Assembly (NCBI GenBank): GCA_016795565.1
Contig: JAEUGW010000025.1
Location: forward strand, 1-64,000
DNA: 64,000 nucleotides
Origin: Opitutaceae bacterium
Lineage (GTDB): Bacteria > Verrucomicrobiota > Verrucomicrobiia > Opitutales > Opitutaceae
Direction: 5' to 3'
Shown: positions 41,936 through 49,677 of the stretch, piece after piece
How positions within the stretch are numbered: the first letter of the stretch is position 1
How the letters are laid out: each line of letters begins with the position of its first letter
Translations under genes and position numbers: made by a program
The notes under the pieces: generated by a model
Told to the model about the DNA's origin: nothing
What the model saw: only the letters and a program-made list of their open reading frames with translations
Database searches by the model: none

Positions 41936-42162
41936 GTTTGTCATCTAATAGATGACAAACCCCACGATGCACCGCGCCCCTGCCAGTCCCGGCCCGGCCC
42001 CAGGCGCGCCCGAACTTTTGTAACCTAATAGGTTACAAATTCCGCGATGCGCCTTGGCCGCAACCAGGAGCACCACTGCCCGCGCCCGAGCGAGCGAGCA
42101 CCAGAACCGCCCATTCTCGTGCCCGCCCGTCGCAGAACTTTTGTAACCTAATAGGTTACAAA
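41936..42162. repeat. Palindrome array, locus 2 (three units)
   Basis: Palindromes at 41936-41960, 42017-42039 and 42140-42162. The last two match TTTGTAACCTAATAGGTTAC plus AAA; the first reads GTTTGTCATCTA-A-TAGATGACAAAC, with paired changes in both arms. Units start 80 and 123 bp apart. No gene is seen in 41869-42393. Confidence 0.85.
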
Positions 42163-42179
42163 CCGCCCCGACGCCTCCT

Positions 42180-42232
42180 TGTAGGGGCGTGGCTTGTCCA
42201 CGCCCGAGGGCGCGCACAAGGCGCGCCCCTAC
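42180..42232. repeat. GTAGGGGCG palindromic element, copy in locus 2
   Basis: Same position relative to the last palindrome as the element at 30737; arms GTAGGGGCG and CGCCCCTAC. Confidence 0.75.
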
Positions 42233-42393
42233 GGTTTTGAGAGCTCGGCGATGCGCCGCGCCTCCGTTCGGTGGCATGGGCATCCTTGCCCATGGGCCGA
42301 CCCACGAGCGGGAAGCCCGTGCCACCGCCATCAGCAGACAGGTGCCGGGGCATCCGTGGTGAACCTCCGGAACTCGCGCACCAGCCGCTCGCC

Positions 42394-43308
42394 CTACGCA
42401 AAAAGCTCGCCCACCGTGGCGGTGGCCGCCGCGACCTGCGGGTGCGGCGGCAGCTGCGTCTTGAACCACGTGCGCTGCTTCTTCACCAGCGCGCGGGTGT
42501 TCTTCCCGATCGTCCCCGCCAGCTCCGCTTCCGGCAGCCGCCCCTCGATGAAATCAACCGTCTCCCGGTAGCCGATGGCACCCGCCACGCTGGGGTTTTC
42601 CCTGAGTCCCTGCGCCAGCAGGCCGCGCACCTCGGCCACCAGACCGGCCGCGAGCATCGCGTCCACGCGCCGGGTGATCCGCGCCTCGAGCTCGGTCGGC
42701 GCGCGCACCAGCTCGCACAATTCCACGCGGCAATCCGCGAACGGCGGCGGCAGCGCGTCGAAGTCCGCCTGCAACGCCGCCAGCGTGCGGCCCGCGGCGC
42801 GGCACCGCTCCAGCGCCCGCAGCACGCGGCGTGGGTTCTGCATGTCGAGCGCGCCGAGCCCCGCCGGGTTGAGCCGCCGCAGCTCGGCCACCAGCGTCGC
42901 GAGTCCGCCCGCCGTCTCCAACCGGCTTCGCAACTCCTCCCGCAGCTCGGGCGGCACGGCGACTTCGTCGGCCACCGGGGCGAAGAAGGCCTTGAGGTAA
43001 AACCCGCTGCCCCCGGTCACAAGCACACGGCGGCCACGGGCCAGGATGCCGTCAACGGCGGCCCGCGCCTTGGCCACGTAATGCGTCACGTCCATCCGCT
43101 CGCGCAAGTCGCAGCAGTCAATCAGGTGGTGCGGCACGCGGGCCAGCTCGGCCTTGGCGGGCTTGGCCGTGCCGATGTCGGCGCCGCGGTAGAAGAGCAG
43201 CGAGTCGCACGACACGATCTCCGCGCCGTTGGCCTCCGCCCAGCGGAGCGCCAGCTCGGTCTTGCCGACGGCGGTGCAACCGGTGAGGACGTGAAGGGTG
43301 CGCGGCAT
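42394..43308 (-). CDS. miaA: tRNA dimethylallyltransferase
   Basis: Adds the isopentenyl group to A37 of tRNAs reading UNN codons. P-loop GCTAVGKTELA near the N-terminus, the VSCDSLLFYRGADIGTAKP substrate loop (slightly unlike the usual DSxQVY form), VTGGSGFYLKAFF, and PRRVLRALER are family motifs. At 304 aa it has typical length. It stands alone between repeat sequence and the divergent lipid kinase gene. Confidence 0.95.
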   Translation of the reverse strand: MPRTLHVLTGCTAVGKTELALRWAEANGAEIVSCDSLLFYRGADIGTAKPAKAELARVPHHLIDCCDLRERMDVTHYVAKARAAVDGILARGRRVLVTGGSGFYLKAFFAPVADEVAVPPELREELRSRLETAGGLATLVAELRRLNPAGLGALDMQNPRRVLRALERCRAAGRTLAALQADFDALPPPFADCRVELCELVRAPTELEARITRRVDAMLAAGLVAEVRGLLAQGLRENPSVAGAIGYRETVDFIEGRLPEAELAGTIGKNTRALVKKQRTWFKTQLPPHPQVAAATATVGELFA

Positions 43309-43397
43309 GGCGCCAGTGCAAGCGGGCGTGACGGAATTGTCACAGGAAAAATCCGTGCAATCGGCGCCCCCTGCGGCTTTCCTTCCCCACTCCGCCC

Positions 43398-44276
43398 TTG
43401 AAAGCCCGGTTCATCTTCAATCCGCATTCCGGCAGCAACCGGCGCAACCCCTGGCTGCGCGACCGCGCCGCGGCTTTCATCCGGGAGCGCGGGCTCGACG
43501 CCACGGTCGTGGACACGGCGCGGCCGCGCCACGCCACCGAGCTGGCGGCGCAGGCGGTGGCCGACGGCTGCGGGCTGGTCGTCGCCATCGGCGGTGACGG
43601 CACCATGAACGAGGTCGCCTCGGCCCTCGTGGACACGCCGGCGGTTTTCGGGCTCATCCCCTGCGGCTCGGGCAACGGCCTGGGCCGCCATCTCGGCATC
43701 CGCCGGCCCGACGCCGGCACGTTTCGCACGCTGCTGGAGGGCCGGCCGCTGGCGATGGACACCGGCCTGGTCAACGGCTTTCCCTTTTTCAACGCCATGG
43801 GGCTCGGTTTGGAGGCCGACATCGCCGTGCGTTTCAGCCGCCAGACCAGGCGCGGCCTCGCCGGCTACCTCCGCGTCGGCGTGCCCGCCTACTTCGCGCA
43901 CCGGCCCGAGGCCCTCACGGTCCGCCACGACGGGGGCAGCACCCGCCTGGAGGCCTTCACCCTCGCGATCATGAACTCCGACCAATACGGCAACGATGCC
44001 CGCGCGGCCCCGGGTGCCCGGGTGGATGACGGCCGCTTCGACCTGATCAGCGTGCCAGCCGTCGGTTGGTGGGGGGCCGGGCACCTGCTCTATCGGCTCG
44101 GCACCGACACCTTCGACCGGGTCAGGGCCGTCACTCGCTTCAGCGGGGCGGAGTTCACCATCGAGCGGAGCGCCCCCGGCTGGATCCACACCGACGGCGA
44201 GCCGCGCGCGACGACGGCGCAACTCACGATCACGCTCAAGCCGCGCAGCCTGCGCATCATGGTGCCGGTGGGTTGA
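43398..44276 (+). CDS. Diacylglycerol kinase family lipid kinase (YegS-like)
   Basis: A 292-residue member of the DAGK catalytic family. IFNPHSGSNRR at the N-terminus, the nucleotide-binding GGDGTMNEVASAL around residue 68, and IPCGSGNGLGRHLGI are the expected motifs; TDGEP appears near the C-terminus. It starts with TTG, the only start consistent with the conserved MKARFIFNP-type N-terminus. It likely phosphorylates diacylglycerol or a related lipid at the membrane. It is divergent from miaA and a GGCGG-type repeat follows. Confidence 0.88.
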   Translation: MKARFIFNPHSGSNRRNPWLRDRAAAFIRERGLDATVVDTARPRHATELAAQAVADGCGLVVAIGGDGTMNEVASALVDTPAVFGLIPCGSGNGLGRHLGIRRPDAGTFRTLLEGRPLAMDTGLVNGFPFFNAMGLGLEADIAVRFSRQTRRGLAGYLRVGVPAYFAHRPEALTVRHDGGSTRLEAFTLAIMNSDQYGNDARAAPGARVDDGRFDLISVPAVGWWGAGHLLYRLGTDTFDRVRAVTRFSGAEFTIERSAPGWIHTDGEPRATTAQLTITLKPRSLRIMVPVG

Positions 44277-44279
44277 TTG

Positions 44280-44331
44280 CTGTAGCGGCGCTCTATGTGC
44301 GCCGGACGGCGGTCGCAGACCGCCGCTACAG
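44280..44331. repeat. TGTAGCGGCG palindrome (element A core)
   Basis: Only the inner hairpin of element A, without terminal repeats, between the lipid kinase and the GGDEF gene. Confidence 0.75.
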
Positions 44332-44363
44332 GATTAGCGAACGCGGATTTCGCCGCGCCCGCC

Positions 44364-45299
44364 CTACTTGAACGGGATCACCGTGCCGTCGGCCGTGACG
44401 ATGCGGTTGCGGCCGCCCTTCTTGGCGGCATAGAGGGCCTTGTCCGCCATTTCCACCAATTCGGTGGCGCTGGTCGCGCCTTGCTGGCTGTCGGCCACCC
44501 CCGCGCTGAGGGTGACCTCGATGGTCAGGTCCTTGTCCGCGACGATGCAGGGGAGATCGGCCAGCAGCAGCCCCAGTCGCCGGATATGCTCGGCCGCGTT
44601 CCGGCAGTCGGTCTCGATCATGACGAGGGCGAATTCCTCGCCGCCATACCGGGCCACGCGGTCCACCGTGCGCACCTGGCCGGAAAGCAGGCTGGCCACA
44701 TGGCGCAGCACCTCGTCGCCCGCCTGGTGCCCGTGGGTGTCGTTGATCTTCTTGAAGAAATCGATGTCCACCATCACGAGGGTGAAGGGCCGCTGGAAGC
44801 GCGCGCTGCGGTCCCATTCCTCGTTGAGGATGCGGGAGAATTCGCGGCGGTTGAGCAGCTTGGTGAGTTCGTCGCGCTGGGCGAGCTGGCGGAGTTGCGC
44901 GAGCGTGTCGCCGAGCTTCAGGGCGTAGCGGATGGAGCGCTCCAGCAGGCGGGGATTGAGCGCGGACTTGACCAGGTAATCCACGGCCCCGGCCTCCATG
45001 GCGGCGTTGTCCAGCTCGTCGCTGTCCTCCGCCGTGAGGATGAACACCGGCGTGTCGCACCCGGCAATCCGCGCCTCCCGCAACAGCTCCAAGCCATTGC
45101 GCTCGCCCAGGTGGTAGTCGAGCAGGCACACGGCATAGTTGCCGCTCGCCAGCTTCTTCAGGCCGGCCTCGTAGCTGGAGACGTATTCCAAGTCGAAGTG
45201 CTCCCGGCGGAACTTGGCCAGCAGCAGTTGCAACAGGTGCTCCTGCCGCTCGTCATCATCGATCAGCAACAGTTTCCGGAGCTTGGGGGACGGCGGCAT
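44364..45299 (-). CDS. Response regulator with GGDEF diguanylate cyclase output
   Basis: A 311-residue protein. An N-terminal receiver domain (LLLIDDDERQEHLL; phosphoacceptor Asp61 in CLLDYHLG; conserved Lys in YLVKSAL) is joined through a short helix to a GGDEF domain with RYGGEEFALV, an active-site form. NRREFSRILNEEWDRSARF precedes the cyclase core. It should make cyclic di-GMP when phosphorylated. No sensor kinase is adjacent. It starts 3 bp after the trpA stop, so it is cotranscribed with trpA. Confidence 0.93.
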   Translation of the reverse strand: MPPSPKLRKLLLIDDDERQEHLLQLLLAKFRREHFDLEYVSSYEAGLKKLASGNYAVCLLDYHLGERNGLELLREARIAGCDTPVFILTAEDSDELDNAAMEAGAVDYLVKSALNPRLLERSIRYALKLGDTLAQLRQLAQRDELTKLLNRREFSRILNEEWDRSARFQRPFTLVMVDIDFFKKINDTHGHQAGDEVLRHVASLLSGQVRTVDRVARYGGEEFALVMIETDCRNAAEHIRRLGLLLADLPCIVADKDLTIEVTLSAGVADSQQGATSATELVEMADKALYAAKKGGRNRIVTADGTVIPFK

Positions 45300-45302
45300 G
45301 GT

Positions 45303-46100
45303 TCAGGCGGTGCCAGACACCAGCTCGGCGGCCGCGATCCGCAGCCGCGCCGGCAAACCGGCGCAATTGGCCAGGTTGTCCTTGATGACGTTGACCAGCG
45401 CGCTGCCGACGACCACGCCGTCCGCCACGCGGGCGACCTGCCGCACCTGCTCGCGGGTGGAGATGCCGAAACCGACCGCCACCGGCAGAGCCGTGTGCTG
45501 GCGGATGCGGGCGAGCGCCTCCGGGATGTTGGCGGCCACTTGGTCGCGCACTCCGGTCACGCCCTCCCGGGACACATAGTAGATGAATCCGGTCGCCGCC
45601 GCGCCGATGCGCGCGAGGCGGGCGGCGGGCGTCGTGGGGGCCACGATGAAGACCGTCTTCAGGTCATGCTTGGTGCAGGCCGCCAGCACCTCGTCGGCTT
45701 CCTCGGGCGGCAGGTCGAGGACGAGCAGGCCGTCCACCCCGGCCTCCTTGGCCGCGCGCACGTAGTTTTCCACGCCGTGGGCAAAGACGAGGTTGTAGTA
45801 GGTGTAGAATATCACCGGCACCTGGCTCTTTTCGCGCAGGCGGCGCACCAGCTCAAAAACGCGCGCGGTCGTCATGCCGCCCTCAAGCGCGCGCTGCGCC
45901 GCCAGCTGGTTGGTGAGTCCGTCGGCAAGCGGATCGGAAAACGGCACGCCCAACTCCAGCACGTCGGCCCCGGCATCCAGCACCGCCCGGCAGGCCGCCA
46001 GCGAGGTGTCGAAATCGGGGTCCCCGGCGCACAGGTAGGCCACGAACGCCGCGCGTTTCTCGCGACGGGTGCGGGCAAAGGCCTGGGCAATGCGATCCAT
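45303..46100 (-). CDS. trpA: Tryptophan synthase alpha subunit
   Basis: Cleaves indole-3-glycerol phosphate to indole and glyceraldehyde 3-phosphate in the TrpAB complex. The LELGVPFSDPLADG signature carries the catalytic Glu49 and Asp60. GFIYYVSREGVTG and VAVGFGISTREQV bind the phosphate. Length 265 aa is standard. No trpB is next to it; the following gene is a GGDEF response regulator. Confidence 0.96.
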   Translation of the reverse strand: MDRIAQAFARTRREKRAAFVAYLCAGDPDFDTSLAACRAVLDAGADVLELGVPFSDPLADGLTNQLAAQRALEGGMTTARVFELVRRLREKSQVPVIFYTYYNLVFAHGVENYVRAAKEAGVDGLLVLDLPPEEADEVLAACTKHDLKTVFIVAPTTPAARLARIGAAATGFIYYVSREGVTGVRDQVAANIPEALARIRQHTALPVAVGFGISTREQVRQVARVADGVVVGSALVNVIKDNLANCAGLPARLRIAAAELVSGTA

Positions 46101-46186
46101 GAAAGCGGAGAGTCCGGACGGAGACGCCGGGCGTCGAGCGCAAATTACCGACCCGAGGGTCAGCCCGCCAAGAATATCAGCCCGGC

Positions 46187-46259
46187 CTGTAGCGGCGGCC
46201 TATGACCGCCGTCGAATGTCACACCATGTTCGTTCGGCGGTCATAGACCGCCGCTACAG
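46187..46259. repeat. TGTAGCGGCGG palindrome (element A core)
   Basis: A long hairpin between trpA and the EEP hydrolase gene, lacking the outer terminal repeats of element A. Confidence 0.8.
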
Positions 46260-46262
46260 ACG

Positions 46263-47042
46263 TTAATCCAAGTCGAACTCCACCAGCACCGGACGGTGAT
46301 CCGAGAGGTAGCAGCGCACCACCTCGGCGTGGACGGGACGGCATTCCTCGGGCAGCAGGATGAAATCCAGCGCCAGCGCCGGCAGCGCGGCCGGGAAGGT
46401 GCGGCCGGTCTTCGGCAGGAGGGTGTAGTTGTTGGTCTCCTCGCAGAAGCCCAGCAGCATCGCCGTGGCATCCGGCTGGTGCGGCGGGTTGTTGAAATCG
46501 CCGCACATCATCGGCGGGGCGACCCAGTGCGCCCCGCGCGCGGCCGTGCGCTCGGTGATGAAGTTCATGAGGATGCCCGCCTGCCGCAGGCGCTGGATCC
46601 GCGAGGCATGGTGCAGGTGCAGGTTGATCAGCGGCAGGTGCCGGCCGGGCGCGAGTTCCATCTCCGCGAACAGGAATCCCTTGTCGCCCAGCTGGCGCCG
46701 CCCGAAGGTCATGGTCTCGGCATGCTTGATCGGCCAGCGGGAGAGCACGCCGTTGCCGTAGTTGAGTGGGTAGCGCCCGCCGCGCTCGTTGGTCAGGCCG
46801 ATCGCGGTGAAGGGCAGGCCGCACTGCTCGCTGAGGAAGGTCAGGTGGTTGTAGCTCCCGTTCCAGCGCGAATTCTCGTCGATCTCCTGCACCGCCACGA
46901 TGTCCGCCTGCAGCTTGCGGATGAGCGCGGCGATCTTCAGCAGATTGCTCCGGATCCGGGCCGCCGAGCGCAGGCTCTGGTGCACCGGCAGGGTGCCCCG
47001 GGCATGGGCCACGTTGAAACTCAGCAGGCGAAGTCGCGCCAT
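46263..47042 (-). CDS. Endonuclease/exonuclease/phosphatase family protein
   Basis: A 259-residue EEP-superfamily metal-dependent hydrolase. LRLLSFNVAHARGT opens the fold, ADIVAVQEID carries the metal-binding Glu, NLHLHHASRIQRLRQA follows, MMCGDFNNPP holds the Asp-Asn pair, LDFILLP follows and LSDHRPVLVEFDLD is the catalytic His region. The substrate could be DNA, a phospholipid or a phosphoinositide-type compound. No signal peptide is seen from the ATG at 47042; an upstream frame would add 21 unsupported residues. Confidence 0.88.
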   Translation of the reverse strand: MARLRLLSFNVAHARGTLPVHQSLRSAARIRSNLLKIAALIRKLQADIVAVQEIDENSRWNGSYNHLTFLSEQCGLPFTAIGLTNERGGRYPLNYGNGVLSRWPIKHAETMTFGRRQLGDKGFLFAEMELAPGRHLPLINLHLHHASRIQRLRQAGILMNFITERTAARGAHWVAPPMMCGDFNNPPHQPDATAMLLGFCEETNNYTLLPKTGRTFPAALPALALDFILLPEECRPVHAEVVRCYLSDHRPVLVEFDLD

Positions 47043-47064
47043 CGGTGAAATGGTGACCGAGGAG

Positions 47065-47337
47065 TTACCGGACAGTTGCGAACAATTTGAGGGCTTGGGC
47101 AACAAGCTCCTGTTTCAGCCTATGGCCGGAACCAGCCTTGAAGTAACGCTCCCGGCGCATTGCCTCGGCGCGACTCGGGCATGCCTCCCAATGTGCCATG
47201 ACTGGCTCCGCTAATTTCTCGCGCGTGGTCCGGGTCGAACCCTCACGATGCCGGTGATAGCGACGAACAAGATCATTGGTATGACCCGCATATGAACGAC
47301 CGCTTTGCAGGCACACGAGGATATAAACAAAATACAT
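47065..47337 (-). CDS. GIY-YIG nuclease domain protein
   Basis: A 90-residue protein consisting of a single GIY-YIG domain: YFVYILVCLQSGRSYAGHTNDLVRR and the EAMRRERYFK segment. Small solo proteins of this UvrC-like type are common and of unknown function. The start is taken at ATG 47337; a longer frame runs into the tRNA-His gene. Confidence 0.85.
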   Translation of the reverse strand: MYFVYILVCLQSGRSYAGHTNDLVRRYHRHREGSTRTTREKLAEPVMAHWEACPSRAEAMRRERYFKAGSGHRLKQELVAQALKLFATVR

Positions 47338-47348
47338 CTCCGGTAAAA

Positions 47349-47426
47349 TGGGGCGGTCAACGGGATTCGAACCCGCGACCCCAAGAATCACAATCTTGTG
47401 CTCTAACCAACTGAGCTATGACCGCC
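47349..47426 (-). tRNA. tRNA-His (anticodon GTG)
   Basis: On the minus strand a cloverleaf forms with the extra G at position -1 paired to C73, which is diagnostic of tRNA-His; anticodon loop TTGTGAT, T-loop TTCGAAT and an encoded CCA. A TTGACA box lies upstream. Confidence 0.96.
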
Positions 47427-47479
47427 GTAAAAGGCCAAAAAATCCATGACCAAATCTCACCTGTCAACCCCTTCCTGTC

Positions 47480-47562
47480 GGGAGTCTCCATTCAGCCCGT
47501 CAGCGCCCAAGAATCATTCTGCTGGCCAGCAGAATGCTCTAACCAACTGAGCTATGACCGCC
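47480..47562 (-). pseudogene. Decayed tandem copy of tRNA-His
   Basis: The first 28 bases (acceptor, D-arm) match tRNA-His exactly, but the anticodon region is replaced by an 18-bp palindrome (TTCTGCTGGCCAGCAGAA). After TGATTCTTGGG the T-arm is degraded and no CCA acceptor end forms. The upstream region, including a TTGACA box, is also duplicated. Confidence 0.8.
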
Positions 47563-47742
47563 GTAAAGGGCCGAGAAAGTCCATGAGCACCTCGCTTCTG
47601 TCAAATCCTTCTTTGCTCCGCCACCGGCAAGGCGGCGGCCACGCGGATGGCTGCTCACCGTGCGCGAAATTTTCCGCGTCAAGCCACGTTTTTGTAAAAT
47701 TCGCCTCGCCTCCGGGTTGCCTTCCGGTATCCGCTCAGGCGC

Positions 47743-48378
47743 ATGATTTCTTTCAAGAAGCTGCTGGGGAAAGAGGAGAAGTTCTACGACTTGCTGGAAG
47801 CCAGCGCCGAGGAAGCCCGCGTCAGCACCGACCTGCTGGTCAAGATTCTGGGCAATGACGGCTCCATGGCCGCCGTGAACATCCATGAGATCATCCAGAC
47901 CCGGCGGAAGGACAAGCGCATCACCCAGGAAATCACCGAGGAACTCTGCAAGACCTTCGTCACCCCGCTGGAACGCGAGGACATCGAGGCCCTCTCCCTC
48001 GCCCTCTACCGCATCCCCAAGACGGTGGAGAAAATCGTCGAGCGCCTGAGCATCTGCCCGGCCCGCGTGCCGCGCGCCAGCCTCCAGAAGCAGGTCGTCC
48101 TGCTCGAGCAGGCCGTCGAGTCGGTCGTCGCGATGGTGAAGGCCCTGCGCCAGGGCACGCAGGTCGAGCGCATCACCGATCACCACGCCAAGCTCCAGTT
48201 TGCCGAGGGCGAGGCGGATAAGGTCATGCTCGCCCTGGTCAAGGACCTCTACAACGGGCCCTACGATGCCAAGGAAGTCTTCATTCTCATGGAACTCTAC
48301 GATCTGGTGGAGACCGCCGTGGACCGGGCGCGTGATGCCGGCCAGGTGGTCTTCATGATCATGCTGAAATACTCGTAA
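47743..48378 (+). CDS. DUF47 family PhoU-like regulator
   Basis: A 211-residue all-helical protein of the DUF47/PhoU-like family. FYDLLEASAEEARVSTDLLVKILG and HEIIQTRRKDKRITQEITEEL then FVTPLEREDIEAL are typical. It pairs with and probably regulates the PiT transporter 28 bp downstream; this DUF47-PiT pairing is widely conserved. No Pho box was recognised upstream. Confidence 0.92.
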   Translation: MISFKKLLGKEEKFYDLLEASAEEARVSTDLLVKILGNDGSMAAVNIHEIIQTRRKDKRITQEITEELCKTFVTPLEREDIEALSLALYRIPKTVEKIVERLSICPARVPRASLQKQVVLLEQAVESVVAMVKALRQGTQVERITDHHAKLQFAEGEADKVMLALVKDLYNGPYDAKEVFILMELYDLVETAVDRARDAGQVVFMIMLKYS

Positions 48379-48406
48379 GCCCGACCGCACCCCGCCGCCG
48401 AGCCCC

Positions 48407-49474
48407 ATGACCATTTTCCTGATCGTCCTCCTGACGGCGCTGGTCTTCGAGTATATCAACGGGTTTCACGACGCCGCCAACGCCATCGCCACGGTCGTCT
48501 CGACCAAGGTGCTGACGCCCCGCCAGGCCATCGCCCTGGCCGCCGTCTTCAACCTCGTCGGCGCGCTCATGGGCACCGCCGTCGCCAGCACCATCGGCAA
48601 GGGCCTCGTGGACACCGACGTCGTCACGATGGCCACCATCTTCTCGGGCCTGATGGGGGCGATCATCTGGAACCTCATCACCTGGTGGTTCGGCCTGCCC
48701 TCCAGCTCCAGCCACGCCCTCATCGGCGGCCTCTGCGGCGCGGCGCTCGCCTCGGCCGGGGACGACTGGAACGTGCTCCACTGGGCCACGACCGACGCCA
48801 AGGGCGCGGCCGCCGGCCTCTGGCCCAAGGTCGTCCTGCCGATGATCTCCTCCCCTCTCCTCGGTTTCTTCGGCGGCGCGTTCCTGATGTTCCTGCTGAC
48901 CATCTTCGTCCACCGGCTCCGGCCGCGGCTGGTGAACAACCTCTTTGGCAAGCTCCAGCTCGTCAGCGCCGGACTCATGGCGCACAGTCACGGCTCCAAC
49001 GATGCGCAGAAGACGATGGGCATCATCGCGCTCGCCCTGTTCACCGGCACCAAGAGCGGGGCCTTCGACGAGCTCCCCGCCTGGGCCTCGTTCCTCCGCA
49101 CGCCGGACTTCGTGGTGGACCAGTGGGTCGTCGTCACCTGTGCGCTGGTCATGGCCGCCGGCACCGCCGCCGGCGGCTGGCGCATCATCCGCACCATGGG
49201 CCACAAGATGGTCAAGCTGCAGCCGGTGCACGGCTTCGCCGCCGAGACGACCGCCGCCCTCATCATCCACTATGCCTCCGTGCTCGGCATCCCCCTGTCC
49301 ACCACCCACGCCATCTCGACGTCCATCATGGGTGTCGGCGCGGTCAAGCGCTTCGGTGCGGTGAAATGGACCGTGGTCGAGCGCATCCTTTGGGCGTGGG
49401 TCTTCACCCTGCCCGTCTGCGGCCTGATCGGCTATCTCACCGAGCGGCTGTGCGTCACCCTCGGCTACAAATAA
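48407..49474 (+). CDS. pit: PiT family inorganic phosphate transporter
   Basis: A 355-residue membrane transporter for phosphate (usually proton- or sodium-coupled, low affinity). Both inverted PiT signatures are visible: GFHDAANAIATVVSTKVL near residue 22 and MAHSHGSNDAQKTMGII near residue 190, with PSSSSHALIGGLCGA and PLSTTHAISTSIMGVG in the paired repeats. It is transcribed with DUF47 and converges on phoR. Confidence 0.95.
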   Translation: MTIFLIVLLTALVFEYINGFHDAANAIATVVSTKVLTPRQAIALAAVFNLVGALMGTAVASTIGKGLVDTDVVTMATIFSGLMGAIIWNLITWWFGLPSSSSHALIGGLCGAALASAGDDWNVLHWATTDAKGAAAGLWPKVVLPMISSPLLGFFGGAFLMFLLTIFVHRLRPRLVNNLFGKLQLVSAGLMAHSHGSNDAQKTMGIIALALFTGTKSGAFDELPAWASFLRTPDFVVDQWVVVTCALVMAAGTAAGGWRIIRTMGHKMVKLQPVHGFAAETTAALIIHYASVLGIPLSTTHAISTSIMGVGAVKRFGAVKWTVVERILWAWVFTLPVCGLIGYLTERLCVTLGYK

Positions 49475-49486
49475 GCCGCGTCAGGC

Positions 49487-49677
49487 GGAACGATGCAGTC
49501 GGGAAATGTGGGAGCGAGCTTGCTCGCGACTTTTTTGGACGAGGTCGCGAGCAAGCTCGCTCCCACAGTCTGGCACTGAAAGGTGAACTGAACCTCGATT
49601 GGCAATGCAGGGGGGCTCCTGTATTCAGACCTCAGGTTATCTGTGGCTGAAGGAGCCCTACGGCATCGTTCCGCCTC
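49487..49677. mobile_element. MITE-like element, GGGAGCGAGC family, copy 4 (inverted)
   Basis: About 190 bp with perfect 14-bp ends AGGCGGAACGATGC and GCATCGTTCCGCCT, flanked on both sides by TCA. The right-hand TCA is also the stop codon of phoR. The inner palindrome matches copies 1-3. It fills the pit-phoR gap. Confidence 0.85.

Noticed and set aside
41936..42162. Palindrome array as a CRISPR
   Set aside because: Repeats are perfect palindromes, spacers are unequal (56 and 100 bp) and partly homologous to those of the other locus, and no cas genes are present.
44295..46205. Plus-strand frame of 636 codons
   Set aside because: Antisense across the GGDEF gene and trpA, both certain.
47480..47562. 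Functional second tRNA (alanine-type GGC loop)
   Set aside because: The palindrome that yields a GGC loop does not form a normal 5-bp anticodon stem, and the T-arm and acceptor 3' side are lost.
47680..47742. Pho box upstream of the DUF47-pit pair
   Set aside because: A GTCAA and a TGTAAA occur, but not with the 11-bp spacing seen at the pst operon.
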